A stretch of 6,254 nt of DNA from Rhodospirillales bacterium (GTDB lineage Bacteria; Pseudomonadota; Alphaproteobacteria; Rhodospirillales; 2-02-FULL-58-16). Of this stretch, positions 1 to 5,338 are shown one piece after another. The stretch lies in contig JAJFIG010000163.1 in NCBI GenBank assembly GCA_021775195.1, positions 1 through 6,254 on the forward strand, in the 5' to 3' direction. A model generated the notes under the pieces. It was given only the letters and a program-made list of their open reading frames with translations. It made no database searches and was not told the origin of the DNA. Within the stretch, counting starts at the first letter, position 1. Every line of letters begins with the position of its first letter. The translations under genes and the position numbers were made by a program.

Positions 1-459
1 CGACACGCCGAGGCCGGTGCCTGGGCCGAGGACCGCGATTGGTGCTCCGGGGGTGGTCGTGCCGCCGCCTACCTGATGGCGGTCCGCGTCTCCGAGGTGG
101 GGTACGGCCAGGGCGATGGCGGCGAAATCGTTGATCACCGTCAGGTCGTCCAGGTTCAGGTCCCGGCGCACGTCCTCGATAGTGAAGGACCAGTGGTGGT
201 TGGTCATGTCGATGGTATCGCCGGTGACCGGGGAGGCGACGGCGAAGGCGCCCCGTTTCGGTGGTTCCCTGGCGGCAACGGTTTCCAGATAGGCTTCCGC
301 CGCACCGGCCAGGTCGGGAAATTCCCGGCATGCCAGTACCAGCGGATCGTTTACCGAGCCGTCGGCCTGGCCCATGGCAAAGCGCGCGTGGGTCCCGCCG
401 ATATCGGCAAGGAGGCCAGGCCAGGCGTGTTCTCGGGAGATGTCGGAAGCGGTAGCCAT
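1..459 (-). CDS. glk: Glucokinase, N-terminal part (runs off the left edge)
   Basis: The gene encodes cytoplasmic ATP-dependent glucokinase, which converts glucose to glucose-6-phosphate. Only the first 153 codons are present, with no stop before base 1; the E. coli enzyme is about 320 residues. The translation follows E. coli Glk closely, not the ROK family. It has the phosphate-binding LLADIGGTHARFA at about residues 16-28, the MTNHHWSF segment at 85-92, INDFAAIA at 109-116 with the expected glucose-binding Asn110 and catalytic Asp111, and the second glycine-rich loop LGPGTGLGV at 144-152. The sugar-binding HxxE region lies outside the window. The ATG at 459-457 shares one base with the otsA stop codon (TAATG) and has no clear Shine-Dalgarno of its own, so translation probably depends on re-initiation after otsA. 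The context suggests it recaptures glucose released by the GH15 enzyme two genes upstream and feeds OtsA. The family call is firm; the role in the module is inferred. Confidence 0.95.
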   Translation of the reverse strand, partial: MATASDISREHAWPGLLADIGGTHARFAMGQADGSVNDPLVLACREFPDLAGAAEAYLETVAAREPPKRGAFAVASPVTGDTIDMTNHHWSFTIEDVRRDLNLDDLTVINDFAAIALAVPHLGDADRHQVGGGTTTPGAPIAVLGPGTGLGVS

Positions 460-1844
460 TAAATTGTGTAGGGCGCCTGTCCGAGGATTCTGAGAAAATT
501 GTCACGCCAAGTACTCAGGGTGTTGTTGTGCAGCTTTTCCATCATCGCCTCCCACCGTTCGTGCCGCTGCTCGAAGGACATCTCCAGCCCTTCGGCGATG
601 GCGTTGGCCACCTGGTCGAAGTCGAACGGGTTGACGATCAGCGCCGCGTCCAGTTCCCGGGCCGCGCCGGCGAAGCGCGACAGCACCAGGACGCCGGGGT
701 CGTGAGGATTTTGCGCCGCCACGTATTCCTTGGCCACCAGGTTCATCCCGTCGCGCAGCGGCGTTACCAGGCCGATGCGGCTGGAGCGGTAAAACGACGC
801 CAGGTCCTGGCGGGTGAAGCTCTTGTTGAGGTAGTTGATGGGTACCCAGTCGTATTCGGCGAAGCGGCCGTTGATGTGGCCGGCTTCCGCTTCCAGCATA
901 TGGCGGATTTCCTTGTATTCCGGCACTTCCGAGCGCGATGGCGGCGCGATCTGCAGCAGCCGGACCTTGCTCCGGTAGGCGGGGTGTTTTTCCAGCAGTC
1001 GCTGGAAGGATCGGAAGCGCTCCACCAGCCCCTTGCTGTAATCCAGCCGGTCGACGCCGATGATCCAGTCCCGTTCATGCTGGCCGGTGGGCAGATGCTC
1101 GGCCTTCTTGCCGGCTTGGATCGAACGCTTGCCGGCCGCCACCATGTCGTCGGTATCGATGCCGATGGGGAAGATTTCCACCCTCACCGTACGCCCGAAG
1201 ACCTGGATCAGGTGATCGCCCATGATCGCGCCGCCGGCCTCGTGGACGATATAGTCGAGAAAGGCGCGCAGGTCGTTCTCGGTCTGGAACCCGATCAGGT
1301 CGTAGGCGCAGAGCGCCTTAACCAGGGTCCGGTGCGAGGGCAGGGCGGTCAGGATCTCCATTGCCGGAAACGGGGTATGAAGAAAGAACCCCATGGGCTG
1401 AGACACTCCCTTGCTGCGCAGTTCCTCGCCCAGGGGGATGAGGTGATAGTCGTGGACCCAGATCAGGTCCTTGGGCTTCAGCAGCGGGTGTAGCTTGCTG
1501 GCGAAGATGGTATTGACGTGCAGATAGCCCGAATAGTTCTGCTGGCTGAACGCTGTCAGGTCGAGGCGGTAATGGACCAGCGGCCACAGGGTACGGTTGG
1601 CGAAGCCGTTATAGTATTCGTTGTAATTCTTGCGCGACAGGTCGACGGTGGCGAAGGTCACCCGGCCGACCGTGGTCAGATCCGGCTGGGGCGACGGTTT
1701 CGCCGCGACCTTGCCGCTCCATCCGAACCAGACGCCGCCGTGTTCCTGAAGGGCATCCTGCAGGGCGACGGCCAATCCGCCGGCCCGCGCCTTGGTATCG
1801 GAGGCGACGGTCACCCGGTTCGAAGCAACGACCAGACGGCTCAA
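459..1844 (-). CDS. otsA: Trehalose-6-phosphate synthase (GT20)
   Basis: This retaining GT-B glucosyltransferase of family GT20 joins UDP-glucose (or another nucleotide-glucose) to glucose-6-phosphate, giving trehalose-6-phosphate, a step in osmotic and stress protection. The 461 residues are close to E. coli OtsA (474) and align along the whole length. Expected active-site positions are all visible: Arg10 in the opening MSRLVVASNR, the glycine loop AGGLAVAL at 21-28, WFGWSG at 39-44, the YYNGFANRTLWP segment at 77-88, Asp132 in VHDYH, His156 in LHTPFP, Arg266 and Lys271 in VDRLDYSKG, and Asp365 and Glu373 in the PLRDGMNLVAKEYVAAQ segment. There is no fused phosphatase domain. The start is TTG at 1844-1842: it gives exactly the family N-terminus, overlaps the GH15 stop as TTGA, and follows GGAGAG at 1857-1852. 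The stop shares a base with the glucokinase start. The enzyme looks intact; only nucleotide-sugar preference is open. Confidence 0.97.
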   Translation of the reverse strand: MSRLVVASNRVTVASDTKARAGGLAVALQDALQEHGGVWFGWSGKVAAKPSPQPDLTTVGRVTFATVDLSRKNYNEYYNGFANRTLWPLVHYRLDLTAFSQQNYSGYLHVNTIFASKLHPLLKPKDLIWVHDYHLIPLGEELRSKGVSQPMGFFLHTPFPAMEILTALPSHRTLVKALCAYDLIGFQTENDLRAFLDYIVHEAGGAIMGDHLIQVFGRTVRVEIFPIGIDTDDMVAAGKRSIQAGKKAEHLPTGQHERDWIIGVDRLDYSKGLVERFRSFQRLLEKHPAYRSKVRLLQIAPPSRSEVPEYKEIRHMLEAEAGHINGRFAEYDWVPINYLNKSFTRQDLASFYRSSRIGLVTPLRDGMNLVAKEYVAAQNPHDPGVLVLSRFAGAARELDAALIVNPFDFDQVANAIAEGLEMSFEQRHERWEAMMEKLHNNTLSTWRDNFLRILGQAPYTI

Positions 1845-3655
1845 AAAGCTTCTCTCCAGCGTTTGCTCAGTCGCATGGCCGAATTGATCAACCCGACCAT
1901 CGAATAGGTCTGCGGAAAGTTGCCCCAGAGCTCCCCATTTGCCGGGTCGAGGTCTTCCGACAACAATCCCAGGTGGTTTCGCGAGTCTAGCATGTTTTCG
2001 AACAGGACGCGCGCTTCATCGCGCCTTTCCATCATGGCCAGTGCGTCGATGTACCAGAACGTGCAGATGTTGAAGGCATTCTGTGGCACTCCGAAGTCGT
2101 CCTCGGCGGCATAGCGGAACAGGTGCTCGCCTCGCCGCAGCCGTTTCTCGATGGCCTCCACAGTGCCGATCATGCGCGCGTCGTCGGGGCTGATGAAGCC
2201 CAGCTCCAGGAGCAGCAGGAGGCTACCGTCCACCTCGGTGCCGCCGAAACTGTCGACGAAGCTGTAGATGTCGAAATTGAAGGCCTTGCTGCTGATGACC
2301 TCGTGCATGCGGTCGGCGTGGTCGCGCCAGTATTGGGCCCGTCCGCTCATGCCCAGGCGGTCGGCGATCTTGGCCAGGCGGTCGGTTCCGGCCCAGCACA
2401 TGACGCTGGAATAGGTATGGACCTTGGCCTTGGTGCGAAGCTCCCACAGACCGGCGTCCGGCTTGTCGAAAAGCTCAAGGCAGCGCTGTCCGACCGCTTC
2501 CAGGCGCTGGAACAGGCGCGTGTCTCCGGGTTTGGTCAGGCGTTCGTCGAAAAAGGTCTGGGTGGCCGCCAGGATGACACTGCCGTAGACATCGTTCTGG
2601 ATGTGCTCGTAGGCCTGGTTGCCCCGGCGTACCGGGCCCATGCCCCTGTATCCGGCCAGCGTCGACACCTCGGATTCGATCAGGCGCTGTCCCAGGGCGA
2701 TGCCGTAGACCGGCTGCAAGTGGCCGTTGTCGGCGCCGGCGACCACGTTGGTGATGTAATCCAGGTGGTCCTCCATGGTCCGCGTCGCCCCCAGCCGGTT
2801 CAGGGCCTGGACCACGAAATAGGCGTCCCGCAGCCAGCAATACCGGTAGTCCCAGTTGCGTCCGCTGTCGGCGGCTTCCGGGATTGACGTGGTCAGGGCG
2901 GCGATGATGGCGCCGCTTTCCTCGAAGCTGCATAGTTTCAGGGTGATGGCGGCGCGGATCACCGCTTCCTGCCATTCGAAGGGGATTGCCAGGTACCGTG
3001 ACCAGTCGCGCCAGTAATCCATTGTCCGGGTGAAGAACTGACGCCCGGTCTGATCCAGTGGCGTGGTCAGGCTTTCGTCGGGTCCCAGGAATAGGGTGAT
3101 CGGTTCCTCAAGCACGAACGCGACCTCGTCGACCAGGAACGAGATTGGCGCGTCGGTGGTGCAGCGGAGCGTCTGGTGCGCGGATACGTAGCGGATATGG
3201 TTGCTGCCCCGTGTCCACTGGGGACGTTCGCTGTTGTAGGAATAGGTCGGCCTGAGGCGGATGCGGATGCGCGGGTGGCCGATCACCGGACGGATGTGGC
3301 GAACCATCATCGACGGCCGGAAAATGCGCTCCATGTTTTTGAAGCGCGGCGCGAAGTCGGTAATCTCCAGGGCGCAGCCCTCGCCGTCGAAGAGCGTCGT
3401 GATCAGGATCGCGGTGTTGTGGATGTAGCGCTGTTCGCTGCGGGCGAAGTTCTCGACCATGACGTCGAAGAAGCCGAGCTCCCGTTCTTCCCGGTCGACG
3501 TCCACCGCCTCCGACGGCGGGTTGCCGTCGAGTAGGTTGCAGAACACCGGATCGCCGTCGAACCGGGGGAAGCAGGACCACACCACCCGGCCTTCGCGGT
3601 TGATGAGGGCACCGAAAGTGCTGTTACCGATAACGCCGAGATTGAGATCGTTCAT
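1841..3655 (-). CDS. GH15 glycoside hydrolase (glucoamylase/trehalase-like)
   Basis: This is an inverting alpha-glucosidase of family GH15, whose bacterial members hydrolyse trehalose, starch-type glucans or dextrans to glucose. The 604 residues show an N-terminal beta-sandwich region starting with GVIGNSTFGALINREG at residues 7-22 and the PRFDGDPVFC motif at about 30-39. The (alpha/alpha)6 barrel follows with RNWDYRYCWLRD at 266-277. The predicted general acid is Glu405 in LWELR and the predicted general base is Glu567 in GLLSED, followed by NFPQTYSMVGL. No signal peptide is seen, so it is probably cytoplasmic. I chose ATG 3655 because homologous proteins begin just before this GVIGN motif. 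An in-frame ATG at 3799 would add 48 unsupported residues and overlap the transglycosylase gene. The Shine-Dalgarno is weak. Its stop overlaps the otsA start, which favours trehalose or a related alpha-glucoside as substrate, but sequence alone does not separate trehalase from glucoamylase. Confidence 0.93.
   Translation of the reverse strand: MNDLNLGVIGNSTFGALINREGRVVWSCFPRFDGDPVFCNLLDGNPPSEAVDVDREERELGFFDVMVENFARSEQRYIHNTAILITTLFDGEGCALEITDFAPRFKNMERIFRPSMMVRHIRPVIGHPRIRIRLRPTYSYNSERPQWTRGSNHIRYVSAHQTLRCTTDAPISFLVDEVAFVLEEPITLFLGPDESLTTPLDQTGRQFFTRTMDYWRDWSRYLAIPFEWQEAVIRAAITLKLCSFEESGAIIAALTTSIPEAADSGRNWDYRYCWLRDAYFVVQALNRLGATRTMEDHLDYITNVVAGADNGHLQPVYGIALGQRLIESEVSTLAGYRGMGPVRRGNQAYEHIQNDVYGSVILAATQTFFDERLTKPGDTRLFQRLEAVGQRCLELFDKPDAGLWELRTKAKVHTYSSVMCWAGTDRLAKIADRLGMSGRAQYWRDHADRMHEVISSKAFNFDIYSFVDSFGGTEVDGSLLLLLELGFISPDDARMIGTVEAIEKRLRRGEHLFRYAAEDDFGVPQNAFNICTFWYIDALAMMERRDEARVLFENMLDSRNHLGLLSEDLDPANGELWGNFPQTYSMVGLINSAMRLSKRWREAF
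1852..1857 (-). promoter_or_regulatory. Ribosome binding site for otsA (TTG start)
   Basis: On the minus strand GGAGAG lies inside the last codons of the GH15 gene. Its GGAG core is nine bases before the TTG at 1844. It supports a TTG start for otsA, since no ATG lies near and the protein beginning here matches the OtsA family N-terminus. OtsA can therefore be translated both by coupling to the GH15 gene and by direct ribosome entry. Confidence 0.7.
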
Positions 3656-3709
3656 GTGTCCGGGCCTGACCCCCTGTTTTTCCGCCGCCAGCGTGCCTCG
3701 CCGGGCTGG

Positions 3710-3742
3710 AACAAAGCTATCGCGGATGCTTCCCCAAGTGAA
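3710..3742 (-). promoter_or_regulatory. Candidate promoter for the GH15-otsA-glk group
   Basis: The 107 bases between the transglycosylase stop and the GH15 start are the only non-coding space before the three-gene trehalose group. Two overlapping minus-strand candidates are visible. One is housekeeping-like: TTCACT (3742-3737), 17 bases, then TAGCTT (3719-3714), matching 4/6 and 3/6 of the classical hexamers. The other resembles the alphaproteobacterial general-stress EcfG pattern: GGAAG (3733-3729), 16 bases, GTT (3712-3710), with a mismatch in the last base of GGAAC and a T rather than C before GTT. Either would leave a leader of roughly 45-50 bases. Both matches are imperfect, so the site is tentative. 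Confidence 0.25.
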
Positions 3743-3762
3743 CGGTCTTTGCGGAAAATGGG

Positions 3763-4704
3763 CTAAAAGATCCCTCGCCAGATCCCGTTGCGGCGCCATG
3801 CCTCCAGTTGCGCCTGGCGCCGGGTGGTAAAGTCCGTTCCGCGGTCGTCACCTTTCCGGCTACCCATGCGCATCTTCATTTTCGATCGCCCGGCCGCCGC
3901 GGCGGCGACCGCCTTCAGGGCCCCCGCGCCGCCACTGACCTGCCGGCGTGGCCCTGTCGCGGCTCCCGCAGATGGTTTCGGTGCCGGCATGACGGTATGG
4001 TTCCCCGGGCGGGAGTCGGCAGCATGGGACGCCTTGAAGCGGGCGTTGAGGGCCGCGGTCCGTGTCCAGTCGATGGCCACCACGGGCCGGTCCGTCGCCG
4101 CCGGTTTCGTCGCCGCGGCTCGTTGGACTCCGGCCGCCTGCCGCCGTTCCTCATTCCAAAGGCGCATCACCTTTTTCCGGTAGGGCGTGTTCTTTTCCGG
4201 GTTGGTGGAGTGGTAGTGGGCCGCCGCGGTCGGCCACGACCGGGCGGCGCCGAACAGGCCCTTCAGGAAACGCGCGGCGTAGGCGACGTTGGTGCCCGGG
4301 TCCAGGGCCTCTTCCGGGTTACGGAAGGCGCCGCCGTGATAGTAGAGGTTGATCTGCATGCAGCCGACGTCGATGTTGGTGACGTCCCTGGCCATCAGTG
4401 CTTTCACCGCCGCTACCGCTTCTCCCTTGCTGGCGTAGAATCGGCCCTCGCCCTCGGCAGTGACCGTCCACGGCCAGGCAAAACTTGCCCGTCGGTCTTC
4501 GTCCCAGCGCCCCGACTCGGCGAGCGCGATGGCCCACAGAAGACGCCGCGGAATGCCCCCGGACCGTTCCACCCGCGCCGTCTGCTCGGCGCAAATTGCC
4601 CGTGTTTTTTCAACAAGTTGCATGGCCGCCGCCGGTTCCGGCAAAAGCCCGGCGATCAGCGCCGCCGTGAACCCCCGAACCATCAGTCTCATGGATAGTC
4701 CCAC
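3763..4704 (-). CDS. Exported SLT-type lytic transglycosylase with basic C-terminal tail
   Basis: This is probably a periplasmic enzyme that cleaves the MurNAc-GlcNAc bond of peptidoglycan to give 1,6-anhydro ends. Counting from ATG 4710, a signal peptide covers residues 1-29 (positive start, hydrophobic core, PEPAAA before the likely cleavage). The SLT fold spans about 50-185. Catalytic Glu65 is in IALAESGRWD; FAWPWTV and NIDVGCMQINLYYHGG (Gly116-Asn121 core) follow, then NVAYAARFLKGLF and AAAHYHSTNP at 162-171. This pattern fits the VirB1/TrbN-like side of the family. Residues from about 190 to 315 form an Ala/Pro/Arg/Lys-rich tail without a recognised domain. GGAGGG (4716-4711) abuts ATG 4710 but is six bases from GTG 4704, so I prefer GTG (313 residues). 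ATG 4692 is a third option. No secretion or conjugation genes are nearby, so its role in wall turnover, appendage insertion or division is unknown. Confidence 0.88.
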   Translation of the reverse strand: MGLSMRLMVRGFTAALIAGLLPEPAAAMQLVEKTRAICAEQTARVERSGGIPRRLLWAIALAESGRWDEDRRASFAWPWTVTAEGEGRFYASKGEAVAAVKALMARDVTNIDVGCMQINLYYHGGAFRNPEEALDPGTNVAYAARFLKGLFGAARSWPTAAAHYHSTNPEKNTPYRKKVMRLWNEERRQAAGVQRAAATKPAATDRPVVAIDWTRTAALNARFKASHAADSRPGNHTVMPAPKPSAGAATGPRRQVSGGAGALKAVAAAAAGRSKMKMRMGSRKGDDRGTDFTTRRQAQLEAWRRNGIWRGIF

Positions 4705-4708
4705 ACTC

Positions 4709-4730
4709 ATCCCTCCGTTCCCGGAAGGAC
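4709..4730 (-). other. Potential RNA hairpin over the transglycosylase ribosome binding site
   Basis: In the minus-strand transcript, CCUUCC (4728-4723) can pair with GGAGGG (4716-4711), with loop GGGAAC (4722-4717). There are five Watson-Crick pairs and one G-U pair. The stem can be extended by U-A and G-U into the first two bases of AUG 4710. It would cover the Shine-Dalgarno and the upstream start while leaving GUG 4704 just outside. Seen by eye only; no folding energy was computed. Confidence 0.3.
4711..4716 (-). promoter_or_regulatory. Shine-Dalgarno that decides the transglycosylase start
   Basis: The minus strand reads GGAGGG directly before ATG 4710, leaving no spacer for that codon, but a near-ideal six-base spacer to the in-frame GTG at 4704-4702. 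This is why the GTG is the preferred start. The same bases can pair with CCTTCC at 4728-4723 across a six-base loop, so the site may be partly hidden in a hairpin. Confidence 0.55.
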
Positions 4731-4740
4731 CCTTGCAAGC

Positions 4741-4763
4741 CCCGTGCCAAACGCCTGTACGGG
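4741..4763. repeat. Short inverted repeat in the acetyltransferase-transglycosylase gap
   Basis: On the plus strand CCCGT (4741-4745) and ACGGG (4759-4763) form a perfect 5-bp dyad. It can be lengthened inward by G-T and C-G pairs, leaving a nine-base loop. No T-run follows on either strand, so it is not an intrinsic terminator. It could be an operator half-site pair or chance in GC-rich DNA. The rest of this gap holds an eight-G run at 4785-4792 and the palindrome CTTGCAAG just below 4740, with no recognisable promoter. Confidence 0.25.
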
Positions 4764-4795
4764 CCGCAGATGCCGGACGGATAAGGGGGGGGATA

Positions 4796-5338
4796 TCAGT
4801 CCTCGGGAAGGGTGGTGTCGCCGTCGCCCAGGGCCAGCTGCATGATCACCGTGTCGACCCAGCGCCCGAACTTGAAACCCACCGAGCGAATGTTGCCCAC
4901 TTCGGTGAATCCCAGGCTGGCGTGGAGGCCGATGGAGGGCGTGTTGTCGATGTCGCCGATGATGGCGATCATCTGCCGTGCCCCTGCCGCCCGGCACTTC
5001 TCGATCAGGTCCGCGAGCAGCATCCTCCCCGCCCCCTGGCGCGCCGCGTCCGGTGCTACGTAGACCGAGTTCTCGACGCTGTAGCGGTAGCCCGGCCGCG
5101 ACCGGTAGGGCCCGGCGTAGGCGTAGCCCAGGACCGTGTCGTCCCGTTCCGCCACCCGGTAGGGCAGGCCCCGCCCGGTTATCAACCTCCGGCGCCGGTT
5201 CAGTTCCACCGTATCCGGCGGCGTTTCCTCGAAACTGGCCAGCCCGTGCAGGACATAGTGGGCGTAGATCGCCTGGATTGCCGCCATGTCCCCGTCGGTG
5301 GCGTCGCGGATAACGATCTCCCCCGCCGCGCCGCTCAT
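4796..5338 (-). CDS. GNAT N-acetyltransferase, phosphinothricin/methionine-sulfoximine type
   Basis: This is a cytoplasmic acetyl-CoA-dependent N-acetyltransferase of the PAT/bar-like GNAT group, whose members acetylate the amino group of phosphinothricin, methionine sulfoximine, methionine sulfone or similar amino-acid analogues. The 180 residues are a single GNAT domain of usual length. Visible group signatures are IVIRDATDGDMAAIQAIY at 8-25, ASFEETPP at 34-41, GYAYAGPYRSRPGYRYSVEN at 71-90, VYVAPDAARQGAGRML at 92-107 with the acetyl-CoA pyrophosphate loop RQGAGR, AIIGDIDNTPSIGLHASLGF at 125-144, and VGFKFGRWVD at 153-162. ATG 5338 is chosen because the domain begins just after it, and it overlaps the amidohydrolase stop as ATGA. 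No Shine-Dalgarno is visible, so translation is probably coupled. The reading frame stays open upstream but only as the shadow of the neighbouring gene. The natural substrate is not determined; chromosomal members are often general amino-acid-analogue detoxifiers. Confidence 0.92.
   Translation of the reverse strand: MSGAAGEIVIRDATDGDMAAIQAIYAHYVLHGLASFEETPPDTVELNRRRRLITGRGLPYRVAERDDTVLGYAYAGPYRSRPGYRYSVENSVYVAPDAARQGAGRMLLADLIEKCRAAGARQMIAIIGDIDNTPSIGLHASLGFTEVGNIRSVGFKFGRWVDTVIMQLALGDGDTTLPED

Noticed and set aside
76..462. Plus-strand open frame (128 codons) at the left edge
   Set aside because: The minus strand here encodes the glucokinase N-terminus with both glycine-rich motifs, so the plus-strand frame is a shadow.
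528..1493. Long plus-strand open frame (321 codons) opposite otsA
   Set aside because: It is the antisense shadow of a strongly conserved, correctly framed otsA in GC-rich DNA. Its translation resembles no family and there is no ribosome binding site.
2123..2887. Plus-strand open frame (254 codons) opposite the GH15 gene
   Set aside because: The minus-strand frame carries the GH15 catalytic motifs over the same bases. The plus-strand translation is Val/Ala/Gly-rich with no recognisable domain.
3686..3707. Inverted repeat CCAGC-N12-GCTGG (minus strand) in the GH15 leader, considered as terminator or riboswitch
   Set aside because: The stem is only 5 bp with a 12-base loop, followed by GC-rich sequence and an A run, not a U run. 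Nothing matches a known riboswitch core.
4785..4792. Run of eight G on the plus strand, considered as a phase-variation tract
   Set aside because: It lies just downstream of the acetyltransferase stop and about 80 bases before the next start, so length changes would not shift any frame. There is no promoter spacing for it to alter. It may only be a sequencing-accuracy concern.
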